The position numbers and the translations under genes are program-made. From CAZVAO01 sp964625175 (lineage in GTDB: Bacteria > Bacillota > UBA994 > PWPR01): 18,419 bases of DNA. The DNA is taken from NCBI GenBank assembly GCA_964625175.1, contig CAZVAO010000044.1, forward strand, positions 1-18,419, given 5' to 3'. The notes beneath the pieces were generated by a model, which was not told the DNA's origin, made no database searches, and saw nothing but the letters and a program-made list of their open reading frames with translations. Within the stretch, counting starts at the first letter, position 1. Each line of letters starts with the position of its first letter. Below, in pieces: positions 1-7,467 of this stretch.

Positions 1-973
1 TGGCTTTCCCAGTCGGGGTCTGAGTATAAAGCATCTTTTTGTGCTGCCCGCAGATTGAGCACACCCCATCTTCCCAGGTCCAGTCCACTGTCTGATTGGT
101 TTGCTCAACGTGATCGCAACCCTCGTAATTGCACACCCCAAAGAGATAGTGGGGATGGGTTACCGAATAGTTGTTCTCATCATCTATTTCAATCGCCCAC
201 TCTGCTGTGTGAGTTGGGTCAATCTGCTCATAATCACAACCTTCATAGGTGCAGGTAATAATCATATTATGGGGATGTTCTGCCGTTGCACTCTCTGCAA
301 CATAGCTGCAGGCGCCGTTATCAATGGCAGTAACCGCTGTATTAATTTCTGTAACCGAACACTGGCTACATTTTGTAATCATATAGTGTGGATGATCCTT
401 GGTGTAGCCTTGTAAGATCCAGGTTAAAGTTGTTGGTAAATTCGGATTTTCAAAATGTTCCCCGCAAATACTGCATGATTCGACCATGTTATGGGGATGA
501 GTTACTGAAGGCCCGACAATCGTCATTCCGAAGCTAGCAGTCTCGCCGGTCTGGAGCGTCGCTCCACAGGCACATTTATATTCCACATAATGGGGATGGC
601 GCTCGCTGTAACCAACGCGTTCCCACTCATGCTCGTCATAGTTGTGTTGCTCATTTTGTTCCGCTTCAGTGATCATCTTTTTGATTTCAATTTCATATTT
701 TTGTATATCATCTGCGGTGCCAATTGTGACGTCCCCACCTGTGGTCTTCAGATTAATATCTTCAAGCAATTCTAAAATCGTCCAAGTCTCAGTTGCTGGT
801 GATTGATCAGGATCCATTGGATCAACACCTGGTAGCGGTCCTACTGGAGGCGGGTTTGCAGGGAAAATTACTGGTCGGACAACCGGCGAATTACTCGCTT
901 GAGGAGGTGCGCATGAAGTAAACAGGACGATTACACTAACTAAGAGTGCAAACAGCAGTAAGTGACGTTTCAT
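1..973 (-). CDS. Secreted lipoprotein with five HPH[Y/N]-Cys repeats, C-terminus cut off by window edge
   Basis: The frame stays open from an ATG at 973 to the window start: 324 codons, with the 3' end outside. GGAGGT lies 5 nt before this ATG; an ATG at 976 is only 2 nt away and less likely. Residues 1-20 are a signal peptide ending LFTSC, so lipidation at Cys21 is predicted, with Phe at -3 slightly unusual. A Pro-rich linker (about 25-60) follows. From residue 120 on, five units begin with HPHY or HPHN (His at 126, 159, 194, 233, 273). Each is followed 5-7 residues later by a cysteine pair: CxC at 134, CxxC at 167 and 202, Cx4C at 241 and 281. A sixth pair, CSIC, lies at 305. Spacing is 33-40 residues. 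The pattern suggests repeated small zinc-ribbon-like or disulfide folds on the cell surface. I recall similar HPH...CxCG repeats in secreted Bacillota proteins but cannot name a family. Function unknown. Confidence 0.88.
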   Translation of the reverse strand, partial: MKRHLLLFALLVSVIVLFTSCAPPQASNSPVVRPVIFPANPPPVGPLPGVDPMDPDQSPATETWTILELLEDINLKTTGGDVTIGTADDIQKYEIEIKKMITEAEQNEQHNYDEHEWERVGYSERHPHYVEYKCACGATLQTGETASFGMTIVGPSVTHPHNMVESCSICGEHFENPNLPTTLTWILQGYTKDHPHYMITKCSQCSVTEINTAVTAIDNGACSYVAESATAEHPHNMIITCTYEGCDYEQIDPTHTAEWAIEIDDENNYSVTHPHYLFGVCNYEGCDHVEQTNQTVDWTWEDGVCSICGQHKKMLYTQTPTGKA

Positions 974-1003
974 CATATACCTCCAATCATTCCATTTTTC
1001 TTT

Positions 1004-1032
1004 ATAGTAACACGGATAATTGGCATTATCAA
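1004..1032 (-). promoter_or_regulatory. Sigma-A-like promoter of the HPH-repeat lipoprotein
   Basis: On the minus strand, TTGATA (1027-1032) and TACTAT (1004-1009) are separated by exactly 17 nt. They match the housekeeping consensus at 5/6 and 4/6 positions. The lipoprotein start is about 30 nt downstream. Confidence 0.6.
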
Positions 1033-1073
1033 ACAACGCCTATTTGGCACGCCTTTTTGTATGCTAGAAGCAA

Positions 1074-1112
1074 AATAGAAGCTTCCCAGTGGTGATTCTG
1101 GTCGCTTCTATT
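1074..1112 (-). terminator. Intrinsic terminator after the nitroreductase
   Basis: AATAGAAGC and GCTTCTATT form a 9-bp stem (1074-1082 with 1104-1112). An inner CCAG/CTGG helix can extend it. On the minus strand it is followed by TTTTGCTT. It lies 37 nt past the nitroreductase stop and separates that gene from the lipoprotein. Confidence 0.7.
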
Positions 1113-1148
1113 ATTTCGAAAAATAGTCAGTTCACCTACAAAAATTCT

Positions 1149-1958
1149 CTACTTAACGCTGATTACATACTGCATGTCGGGGGTCGACTGTATTTCTGCA
1201 CCTTGTTTTGAAAAGTAATGCTTTTTTTGGCTAGCCATTTCATAATGGGAAATAGCAATACCGATATCGAGAATTTGAATATCGTAACCCAGAGCTTTAC
1301 CTCCATAGTTGGCTGTGCGTTTAATGTAAAAATCAGCTGAGCCATCTTCGTTCATAATAATGCGCCAAGGTTGTTTATTCGAAGCACTAGGTGCTACCTG
1401 CACATATTCCAGACAATGCATCATCGCTTGATCGGTAATCGCTGTGTCAAAGTTCTTATAATAAAACAACTCATTGAAGTCGAGTCTTGTATCCGATTTA
1501 GCCTGCCTTCGAATAAACGCACCTGCGAAATGGGGTTTAGCAGCTGCATAGCCTACGGGGGAAATGATCGGAATAAACTGATTCTCCGGCAAGTCAATTG
1601 CCATTTTACCGAGCGACTTCCGATTAAAAGTACCCCCCATCCAACAGGTCCCCAAATGATGTTTGTGCAGGAATAAAACCATCTTCTCAAAAACATACCC
1701 ACAATCCATTAAACCCTCTTGAGTATTTTCACACATCACTATCAAGAAAGCTGGGGCATCTTTGATAATGCCATATGTTCCAATCTTGCCACTTACACCT
1801 TCACTCATTTCAACGAGTTGGATCGTTACTGTATGCCCACTGATTCCTCTTAGATTGTGCGCATCATTTAAGTAAGCTCTTATAAGCGCTTGATCGGTGC
1901 TCCGCAGAGGCTCTCCTGTGTAGGTTCTAACGGATCTTCTACTTTTGATATATTCCAT
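1149..1958 (-). CDS. Nitroreductase-family protein (TM1586-type)
   Basis: A 269-residue protein of the flavin-dependent nitroreductase fold. It is expected to bind FMN and use NAD(P)H to reduce nitro- or quinone-type compounds in the cytoplasm. The N-terminal SRRSVRTYTGEPL (residues 6-18) is the basic phosphate-binding segment of the family. LGTCWMGG (102-109) matches its central helix, and APSASNKQPWR (189-199) matches the second FMN-contact motif, placed late as in the single-chain TM1586 group ('putative TM nitroreductase', where TM means Thermotoga maritima). No membrane segment is seen. Start: AAGGAG is 6 nt before the ATG. It lies 134 nt downstream of the formamidase-like gene on the same strand, so co-transcription is possible, and a terminator follows it. 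The physiological substrate cannot be told from sequence. Confidence 0.85.
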   Translation of the reverse strand: MEYIKSRRSVRTYTGEPLRSTDQALIRAYLNDAHNLRGISGHTVTIQLVEMSEGVSGKIGTYGIIKDAPAFLIVMCENTQEGLMDCGYVFEKMVLFLHKHHLGTCWMGGTFNRKSLGKMAIDLPENQFIPIISPVGYAAAKPHFAGAFIRRQAKSDTRLDFNELFYYKNFDTAITDQAMMHCLEYVQVAPSASNKQPWRIIMNEDGSADFYIKRTANYGGKALGYDIQILDIGIAISHYEMASQKKHYFSKQGAEIQSTPDMQYVISVK

Positions 1959-1990
1959 CTATGTCTCCTTATCGTAAATCCCAAGATCAT

Positions 1991-2023
1991 GTCTAGCTAG
2001 TAGAACAATGTAGCTGGCTAGAC
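1991..2023 (-). other. Hairpin between the amidase and nitroreductase genes
   Basis: GTCTAGCTAGT (1991-2001) can pair with its counterpart at 2013-2023: 11 bp including two G-U pairs, with an 11-nt loop. No T tract follows on either strand, so it is not a standard terminator. It may be an mRNA processing or stability element; low certainty. Confidence 0.35.
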
Positions 2024-2092
2024 CACCTTGATCGAGTCCCTTCCCCTACCATGTATTTCATCACAACTGCTTTATTATTTGATATGCTAATT

Positions 2093-2995
2093 CTACAACA
2101 ATACTTTTTCACCGAGTAAACCACGAGGGAAATCCATTATTCCTCCTACCAAGGGATTAACAACCTGACTGATTCGCAGATTGCCCACTAAAGACATTAA
2201 CATCGCACATTCTGACATGGTTAACTCAGAATGGTCATACAAGAATTGATGCATTTTATAGGCAGCCCCCTTGGTTGCCTCATCAAGTGTTCGAGCAGCA
2301 AAAGTTGTGATATATTTTTCTGAAGTCACCACAAATGGTGTTGGGAGATCTTGGCGCTGTTTGAGAACGTCCACTCGGACAGCAACCTCACCATTCATCT
2401 CTAACGCACAGATGACAGTTTCACCATCCCCCTGAACACCGTGCAAATCACCCATGGATAATAGGGCTCCCGGCACATTGACGGGTAGATAAATAGTAGT
2501 GCCGCTCTGTAGATCTTTGATATCAAGATTACCCCCGTGTTCGCCCGGCCAAGTACTCAGAATCTCCTCATTTGGAGCGGTGCCAATCACACCAATCATC
2601 GGAACCAAATCAATCACGATATGATCATTAAAATAAGCTTTTCCTTTTTTAACGGGTATAACTTTACTCTGATATTCCTTGAGTAAGTCACCATAAAGCC
2701 CTGCACCAGGACGCGCAGTCATTACCCCTTGGTCTGCTAAATCCATACTTAAAATCTCTATTTTTAATACGTCACCTGGTTCAGCACCATTAATATAAAG
2801 TGGACCTGTTGCTGGATTGTTCAATGCACGATTGACATCAGAGAATAGAGTGTTGTCACTCGTAATTTGATTCTTGTACGCGTCCACACATTCAAAGACG
2901 ACGATTTCTCCTGTCTCTGCACGTTGAGTAGGTGCAAGTTGCGTGTTGAAAACGTAGTGCAAATGATCGCGGCTCACTCTTTTGACTGTCTTCAT
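2093..2995 (-). CDS. Acetamidase/formamidase family protein
   Basis: A 300-residue soluble enzyme of the FmdA/AmdA family, which hydrolyses short amides such as formamide or acetamide to ammonia and the acid. Family landmarks are: GPLYINGAEPGDVLKIEI (residues 64-81), typical of the N-terminal beta domain; MIGVIGTAP (133-141); PGEHGGNLDIKDL (150-162); and GDLHGVQGDGE (182-192), the conserved acid/His segment of the active site. The length fits the short bacterial members. AAGGAG lies 8 nt before the start. A candidate promoter lies at 3047-3075, diverging from the antiporter promoter 15 nt away. The family assignment is firm. The substrate is not, because many members of this length are annotated only by homology. 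Confidence 0.88.
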   Translation of the reverse strand: MKTVKRVSRDHLHYVFNTQLAPTQRAETGEIVVFECVDAYKNQITSDNTLFSDVNRALNNPATGPLYINGAEPGDVLKIEILSMDLADQGVMTARPGAGLYGDLLKEYQSKVIPVKKGKAYFNDHIVIDLVPMIGVIGTAPNEEILSTWPGEHGGNLDIKDLQSGTTIYLPVNVPGALLSMGDLHGVQGDGETVICALEMNGEVAVRVDVLKQRQDLPTPFVVTSEKYITTFAARTLDEATKGAAYKMHQFLYDHSELTMSECAMLMSLVGNLRISQVVNPLVGGIMDFPRGLLGEKVLL

Positions 2996-3046
2996 ATTAA
3001 AATCTCCTTATAGCACTATTTTTTACTGACATTCGCTATTAATTTC

Positions 3047-3075
3047 ATTCTAATGCATTCGCCAACCGTATTCAA
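3047..3075 (-). promoter_or_regulatory. Candidate promoter of the acetamidase/formamidase gene
   Basis: Minus-strand TTGAAT (3070-3075) and TAGAAT (3047-3052) with a 17-nt spacer. They match consensus at 4/6 and 5/6. The start codon is about 50 nt downstream. Confidence 0.5.
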
Positions 3076-3089
3076 GCAAACATTGCGTA

Positions 3090-3118
3090 TTGACTCAATA
3101 GTTGGGCTATGATAAACT
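3090..3118 (+). promoter_or_regulatory. Promoter of the fluoride-riboswitch/antiporter transcript
   Basis: TTGACT (3090-3095), a 17-nt spacer, then TAAACT (3113-3118). Transcription would start near 3125, just before the riboswitch aptamer. This rules out an in-frame start at 3102 for the antiporter. Confidence 0.6.
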
Positions 3119-3125
3119 CGGGAAA

Positions 3126-3170
3126 GTGGCGATGGAGTTCGCCCTTAACCGCCCAGCGCTAATGACTCCT
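3126..3170 (+). promoter_or_regulatory. Fluoride riboswitch aptamer (crcB motif)
   Basis: The conserved crcB-motif elements appear in order. GGCG-ATGGAGTT-CGCC (3128-3143) is the first hairpin, with the typical GATGG..GTTC loop. AAC follows at 3147-3149, then a short CGC/GCG hairpin (3150-3158), then TAATGACTCCT (3160-3170). The loop GGAGT and the 3' ACTCC can form the 5-bp pseudoknot that encloses fluoride and its Mg2+ ions. Its 3' end overlaps the terminator stem at 3168, as expected for a transcriptional ON switch. The adjoining gene, a cation:proton antiporter, belongs to a class known to be under this riboswitch. I matched the consensus by eye; no covariance model was run. Confidence 0.9.
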
Positions 3171-3203
3171 GTGTGCAGCTTATTTCTGTGTACAGGGTTT
3201 TTT
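3168..3203 (+). terminator. Riboswitch expression platform: intrinsic terminator
   Basis: CCTGTGTGCA (3168-3177) pairs with TGTGTACAGG (3187-3196), a 10-bp stem with three central G-U pairs and a 9-nt loop. Six Ts follow at 3198-3203. The stem takes three bases (CCT, 3168-3170) from the pseudoknot strand, so fluoride-bound aptamer and terminator are mutually exclusive. Read-through exposes the ribosome binding site at about 3215-3221. Confidence 0.82.
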
Positions 3204-3227
3204 ATGCCCAAAATTAAGGAGCGAACC

Positions 3228-4454
3228 ATGTTTATTACTATGTCACTTTTTCTTATTCTGGGAGTCATCGTTGCCAAGCTGTTTACAAAGCTGAAATTAC
3301 CCGGACTAATTGGGCTGCTACTTTTAGGGATTCTTTCTGGGCCTTATGTTCTGAACCTAATCGACGCGAAAGTATTGTCGATTTCTGCGGAATTGCGCAA
3401 AATCGCTTTGATTGTCATTTTGTTGCGTGCGGGATTGGGAATCAGTCGTGAAACGCTCCAAAAAGTCGGAAGAACCGCCGTGAAGATGAGTTTCATCCCA
3501 GGTATTTTTGAGGGTTTTACAATTGCAGTAGTCTCAATCTACCTGCTGGGATTTACATTTACAGAAGGCGCCGTACTCGGCTTCATCATCGCGGCTGTCT
3601 CACCTGCCGTCGTTGTCCCCCTGATGCTTAATTTCATCGGTCAAAGGCTTGGCGAAAAGAGCGGTGTACCCACTTTGATCTTGGCTAGTGCTTCGATTGA
3701 TGATGTCGTGGCAATCACGTTCTTCAGTGCTTTTCTCGGCATTCTTATGGAGGAACCCGGCAACCTTATCGGTCCGATTCTCAATATCCCCCTCTCCATC
3801 CTCTCGGGGGTTGGACTGGGCATCGCTGCTGGCCTTGCTATCGTTTATATCTTTAATAAAATAGCCCTCGGCCATACCCAAAAAATCATTCTTTTGCTCG
3901 GGTGTTCCACCTTGTTGATTGCAGCAGAGGATGCATTACACGGCCATCTTGCTATCGCATCCCTTCTGAGCATTATGACTATGGGATTTGTCATCAGAGA
4001 ACGCGTACCACAACTCGCAAAGCAGCTGACCGCTCCATTAGGTTCCATCTGGGAATTTTCTAAAATACTCCTCTTTGTCTTAGTGGGAGCCACTGTTAAT
4101 ATAAACATTGCCCTTGAAGCAGGGGCAGTTGGTCTTGCCATCATCATGATTGGTCTTTCTGCTCGCAGTATTGGGGTATTAATCTCTACTGCAGGGTCAT
4201 CCTTGTCCCCAAAAGAACGACTTTTTTCTGTGATTGCCTATACGCCTAAAGCAACGGTCCAAGCGGCCATAGGTGCAATTCCTCTTAGTTTAGGACTTCC
4301 TGGTGGAGAGGTCATATTGGCCATTGCAGTTTTATCTATTCTGGTCACTGCTCCTTTAGGGGCTATTGCAATTAAGTATGCTGCACCTAAGTTATTAGAT
4401 CATTGCGATGACTGCTCCAAACCCAAACTAAAACTGGTCGCTGATGATGACTAA
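3228..4454 (+). CDS. Cation:proton antiporter (Na+/H+ exchanger fold), fluoride-inducible
   Basis: A 408-residue integral membrane protein of the monovalent cation:proton antiporter superfamily, hydrophobic almost throughout with about 11-13 predicted helices. SPAVVVP (residues 125-131) and SASIDDVVA (154-162), with the paired aspartates D158/D159, mark the ion-binding core. KATVQAAIGAIPL near the C-terminal third is typical of these exchangers. I chose ATG 3228 because AAGGAG lies 6 nt before it. The in-frame codon at 3102 lies inside the promoter and would add 42 non-hydrophobic residues encoded by riboswitch sequence. It is the only plus-strand gene here and appears monocistronic. The fluoride riboswitch implies a role in fluoride tolerance, either by direct export or by correcting the pH and ion load caused by HF entry. 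The transported ion is inference. The C-terminus ends in an acidic DDD tail. Confidence 0.92.
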   Translation: MFITMSLFLILGVIVAKLFTKLKLPGLIGLLLLGILSGPYVLNLIDAKVLSISAELRKIALIVILLRAGLGISRETLQKVGRTAVKMSFIPGIFEGFTIAVVSIYLLGFTFTEGAVLGFIIAAVSPAVVVPLMLNFIGQRLGEKSGVPTLILASASIDDVVAITFFSAFLGILMEEPGNLIGPILNIPLSILSGVGLGIAAGLAIVYIFNKIALGHTQKIILLLGCSTLLIAAEDALHGHLAIASLLSIMTMGFVIRERVPQLAKQLTAPLGSIWEFSKILLFVLVGATVNINIALEAGAVGLAIIMIGLSARSIGVLISTAGSSLSPKERLFSVIAYTPKATVQAAIGAIPLSLGLPGGEVILAIAVLSILVTAPLGAIAIKYAAPKLLDHCDDCSKPKLKLVADDD

Positions 4455-4504
4455 AAGGTTAGTGGGTTAAATAGTATAATAAGTTTAATAGTCTCATAGT
4501 CTAA

Positions 4505-4530
4505 GGTTAAATAACCGCAATGCGGCTTTT
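4505..4530 (+). terminator. Possible weak terminator of the antiporter gene
   Basis: GGTTA/TAACC (4505-4516) overlaps a small CCGC-AAT-GCGG hairpin (4515-4525), which is followed by CTTTT. The stems are short, so termination here is only plausible. Confidence 0.4.
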
Positions 4531-4590
4531 GAATGCACTTCGCGCCGCCAGGCCTACGAGCGCAAAGCGTTTAACGTGGTAGTAAACTAG

Positions 4591-4773
4591 GGCAAGCAAT
4601 TGTCCAGCGATGGTCAAGCGGCTGGCTAGCAATTGTTTATCGGTTGGAAAGCGGAATTAGCGAGCACAATATGTAACCTCATCAACAATTGTTGGAAAGT
4701 TGGAAAGGGAAGTTATTCCTTCTATTTTTCCGAGGATAGGACCCACTAAAGCGAGCAATGGGCAAGCAATTGT
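4591..4773. repeat. Dispersed CAATTGT repeats
   Basis: GGCAAGCAATTGT occurs exactly at 4591-4603 and 4761-4773. A close variant, GGCTAGCAATTGT, is at 4624-4636. A palindromic CAACAATTGTTG is at 4683-4694. All share the self-complementary core CAATTG. Confidence 0.6.
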
Positions 4774-5066
4774 TTAAATCGATAACTGAAGCAACTACTA
4801 GACTTCGTGCTCCCCATGTTCATCATTACCATTTCTGTAGCCCTAATAGTTGGTTCAAACGAATAAGGTCACGATTACGTCTGTTTGACGAGCACTCCAA
4901 TTATGATTACCAAAAGTCTTTTGTTGTGCGAGGAGTTTCGTAATCGCTTACGAGCATCTCTAAACAGTCTATACATTTCAAACGAAACTTTGACCCACTA
5001 AAAAAACTTCATTCTGAAGAGCGGAGCGACGTAAGAGCTCTGCTATAGGGTCAGCTTTCATCAGGG

Positions 5067-5111
5067 CCGTTCCCATTGCGCTAAAAAGCAAAAACAGAAC
5101 CGTCCCCAATG
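5067..5111. repeat. Pair of CCGTYCCCAWTG direct repeats (REP-like)
   Basis: CCGTTCCCATTG (5067-5078) and CCGTCCCCAATG (5100-5111) match at 10 of 12 positions, with starts 33 nt apart. The second sits in ACAGAACCGTCCCC, a word I recall from dispersed REP-like or transposon-associated repeats in clostridial genomes. That recollection is unverified. Confidence 0.4.
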
Positions 5112-5191
5112 ATCACAGTAAACTGCTGAAGTGCTTAATAGCTGAAGGAAAGATTGCTTTCTCTTAACCACCCATCACCGATCCCCTACTC

Positions 5192-5230
5192 AAAAAAAGA
5201 GTGAAAAGGCATAATACCTTTCCACTCTTT
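5192..5230 (-). terminator. Strong intrinsic terminator after the lipoprotein hydrolase
   Basis: A 14-bp stem (5196-5209 with 5217-5230, one G-U pair), a 7-nt loop, and a run of seven Ts on the minus strand. It begins 4 nt past the hydrolase stop. Confidence 0.9.
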
Positions 5231-5234
5231 GTTA

Positions 5235-6554
5235 TTACTGTTCCTTTATCCAATCGGCCATATCCTTGATCAATTGGCTGTCAACATGTCCTGGTGTGTA
5301 ATATTCCTCAGGCGATGATGGTCCTTCCCCCCAATACAACAGGTGGTTAAGACCGTCATAGAGCTTAAATGTAACATTATCTTTGAGCATCAATTCAGAT
5401 TTCCAAAGATCAAACTCGTGCACCGGCACTTGATAGTCCCTACTGCCTTGCATCAGCAAGAAGGGTTTCGTTATTTCATCGCGAGCCTGCACATGGGGAC
5501 GATAAGGCTGGAGATCTAACCAATAGGCTTTGTCAGCACCAAGCAATTCCTGTGCAGTCAAATTCGAATCGGCTGTGAGGTTTGTAATACTGTGATACAT
5601 CTCGGTAACGGCATCAATCTGCGCCTGCTCATCAGGGGCAACGCTACCATCAAGCCGTGCGATATAATTGATCTGTTCAACGATGAGCTCAGCCAATGGT
5701 GTCACCGATCCGGCAAGACTCACGTAACCAGCTGCTGTTGGTGTCACTGCAGCAATGCGTGGAATGAGATAACCTCCAAGGCTGTGTCCAACGATATAGA
5801 TCTGGTTCGCATTAATCGCATCCTGTTCTAACATTGCCGCAAGCGCGAACGTTGCGTCTTCAACGCTTTCTTCAAAAACAGTGAACGTAGCTGAATCAAT
5901 ACTAGCACCATATACGAAAGTGCGCTTGTCAAATCGATAGGAGGCAACACCCTGCTCGGCCAAACCATAAGCAATATCACGGAATGGTTTATTCTCTAAG
6001 ACTGTCTCATCGCGATCAGATGGGCCAGAGCCTTGGATGAGGATGACGCATGGAAACGGACCTTCACCTGCTGGTAAAGTCAGCGTGCCGCCTAACGGGA
6101 AATCTTCACCAATGGTTACTTCAACTTCCTGCGCATCCGCTGGTAAACTGACTGCTGCTGCTTTCTCTAAATAGTTGATGCCTGCTATTGCATCATCTGC
6201 CTCAAAAACAATATTGATTGTGGCACGTTTATCTGAGAATTCAACCTCATAGGCCACAATATTATAGCCACTCTGCTCAACCTCTGCGTAATCATGGGTC
6301 TCAACCCAAGTACCAAACTTGCTTTGCATGTCAGCATAAATACCAATCCACAGTGTTTCATTCATTGCTTGCTGCATCTCTGGTGAATAATGATAAGCCC
6401 CTAGCAAGCGTTTTAGGTCCTTCGCTTCCATATCTGCGATATATTGCGCTGCAATTTCGCTTCGCGTCCCCGTCATCATTTCAATCTCCACTTCTTTCGT
6501 ACAGCCACTGAAGACCAACATGACCATAACAAATGCTACTAATACTCTCTTCAT
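5235..6554 (-). CDS. Lipoprotein alpha/beta hydrolase with N-terminal DUF3887-like domain
   Basis: A 439-residue predicted lipoprotein: signal peptide, then a lipobox-like LVFSGC with Cys18. Residues about 28-125 resemble DUF3887 (helical start, then beta strands), a small domain often fused to secreted hydrolases. The C-terminal part is an alpha/beta-hydrolase. LIQGSGPSDRDE (172-183) is the oxyanion-hole strand, GHSLGG (256-261) carries the nucleophile Ser258, QGSRDYQVP (369-377) the likely acid Asp373, and GLNH (401-404) the catalytic His404. The triad is complete, so an active esterase or peptidase-like enzyme anchored outside the cell is expected; the substrate is unknown. ATG 6554 is chosen because AAAGGTG precedes it at good spacing; GTG 6563 and ATG 6560 overlap or crowd that site. 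The methyltransferase lies 76 nt upstream on the same strand, so co-transcription is possible. Confidence 0.87.
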   Translation of the reverse strand: MKRVLVAFVMVMLVFSGCTKEVEIEMMTGTRSEIAAQYIADMEAKDLKRLLGAYHYSPEMQQAMNETLWIGIYADMQSKFGTWVETHDYAEVEQSGYNIVAYEVEFSDKRATINIVFEADDAIAGINYLEKAAAVSLPADAQEVEVTIGEDFPLGGTLTLPAGEGPFPCVILIQGSGPSDRDETVLENKPFRDIAYGLAEQGVASYRFDKRTFVYGASIDSATFTVFEESVEDATFALAAMLEQDAINANQIYIVGHSLGGYLIPRIAAVTPTAAGYVSLAGSVTPLAELIVEQINYIARLDGSVAPDEQAQIDAVTEMYHSITNLTADSNLTAQELLGADKAYWLDLQPYRPHVQARDEITKPFLLMQGSRDYQVPVHEFDLWKSELMLKDNVTFKLYDGLNHLLYWGEGPSSPEEYYTPGHVDSQLIKDMADWIKEQ

Positions 6555-6630
6555 AAACATCACCTTTCTATCACATTTTTCATTGATCCTCTAATCGTTC
6601 TCTAGCTAAGCGTAAAAATATAAAGTTAAA

Positions 6631-7377
6631 TCATTCCTTGATTGCTGCGATCAACCACTTCTGACTTTTTGGTGACCATGGGTTTCTCTGATAATCTCCA
6701 TATTCCTGAATCACTTGAAAACCACACATCTTTAATAACTCTACTACATCCGCTCGCTCATATAATTGCATGGTGAGTTCGTGACTAAACCGTTCTAAAT
6801 TTTCACCATCCTTGATAAAGACTGTCTGATTAATCCTTATCTGTTTCGTGACCACATCATAGGAGGTCGATCCTTCCTTCCAAACTTGCTGTTGAAGCAC
6901 CTTATTCTGGGGTTCGAAACGCCTAGGCGGAGAATGCCACGACTTAGTACTCGGATACCACAACTCTAAGCCCAGCCCTCCACCTTGACGTAAATGAACA
7001 GCTATATTGCTTAGCATATCTTCCACTTCTTCGAGCGAATGTAAATGATGTAAGTCAGTGGACCCAATAAATGCATAGTCGTATTGCTTCTCACTTAAGT
7101 CAAAATCCAGCACATTAGCATGAATAAATTCCAATTTGTTCAGATGGCCAAAACGCCGCTGTCCTTCGGCAATCATTTCAGGAGTTAGGTCTAAAGCAGT
7201 AACGTTAAAACCGTTAACCGCTAGATAGGCCCCTGTTTCGCCAATTGCGGACATCAGGGAAAGCACCTTAGAACCATATGATTGGGCTTCGATTAGCCAA
7301 TACTCAAACTCTTGTGTGCGATCCACTCCACCCCAATCCCAAATAGCCGCATGTCTAGCATAATTCCCTTGTTTCAT
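6631..7377 (-). CDS. Class I SAM-dependent methyltransferase
   Basis: A 248-residue soluble protein with the Rossmann-like methyltransferase core. VLSLMSAIGETGAYLA (residues 38-53) replaces the usual GxGxG motif I. VTALDLTPEMIAEGQ (59-73) supplies the acidic residue D63 that would bind the ribose of S-adenosylmethionine. The segment around residues 100-113 (YAFIGSTDLHHL) corresponds to motif IV. The acceptor is not predictable. ATG 7377 is preferred over one 14 codons upstream because AAGGGG lies just before it and the extra residues are not conserved-looking. A pair of TTCACTATT words 21 bp apart lies about 90-120 nt upstream. The hydrolase follows 76 nt downstream. Confidence 0.82.
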   Translation of the reverse strand: MKQGNYARHAAIWDWGGVDRTQEFEYWLIEAQSYGSKVLSLMSAIGETGAYLAVNGFNVTALDLTPEMIAEGQRRFGHLNKLEFIHANVLDFDLSEKQYDYAFIGSTDLHHLHSLEEVEDMLSNIAVHLRQGGGLGLELWYPSTKSWHSPPRRFEPQNKVLQQQVWKEGSTSYDVVTKQIRINQTVFIKDGENLERFSHELTMQLYERADVVELLKMCGFQVIQEYGDYQRNPWSPKSQKWLIAAIKE

Positions 7378-7467
7378 CTTTGCCCCTTTCCCGTCGAATC
7401 TAAACACTAAAAAATACAAATATCTTGTTTCACTTAACTACTAGCTATTCTTGAATTCGACATCATC

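Larger units (their letters stand above)
4531..5190. other. Long stretch without a convincing gene
   Basis: About 660 bases between the antiporter and the hydrolase. The longest frame (ATG 4758 to 4943, 61 codons) has no ribosome binding site, and its product resembles nothing I know. Short repeated words recur: CAATTGT four times, GGCAAGCAATTGT twice, and GACCCACTAAA at 4740-4750 and 4992-5002. AGAGC/GCTCT can pair near 5018-5042. It may be the eroded remains of a mobile element. I see no transposase remnant and no tRNA. Confidence 0.45.

Noticed and set aside
101..415. 104-codon plus-strand frame
   Set aside because: It is antisense to the HPH-repeat lipoprotein. Its apparent Cys-rich pattern is produced by the repeats on the other strand.
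1991..2023. Hairpin as the terminator of the amidase gene
   Set aside because: The stem is good but no T tract follows on either strand; listed only as a hairpin.
3102..3227. Longer antiporter frame starting at 3102
   Set aside because: The start lies between the -35 and -10 boxes and the extra codons run through the riboswitch and terminator. ATG 3228 has a good ribosome binding site.
4758..4943. 61-codon plus-strand frame in the gene desert
   Set aside because: No ribosome binding site, no recognisable product, and its start sits in the repeated CAATTGT region.
5592..5831. 79-codon plus-strand frame antisense to the hydrolase
   Set aside because: The minus-strand frame has a complete catalytic triad and lipobox; no ribosome binding site supports the plus frame.
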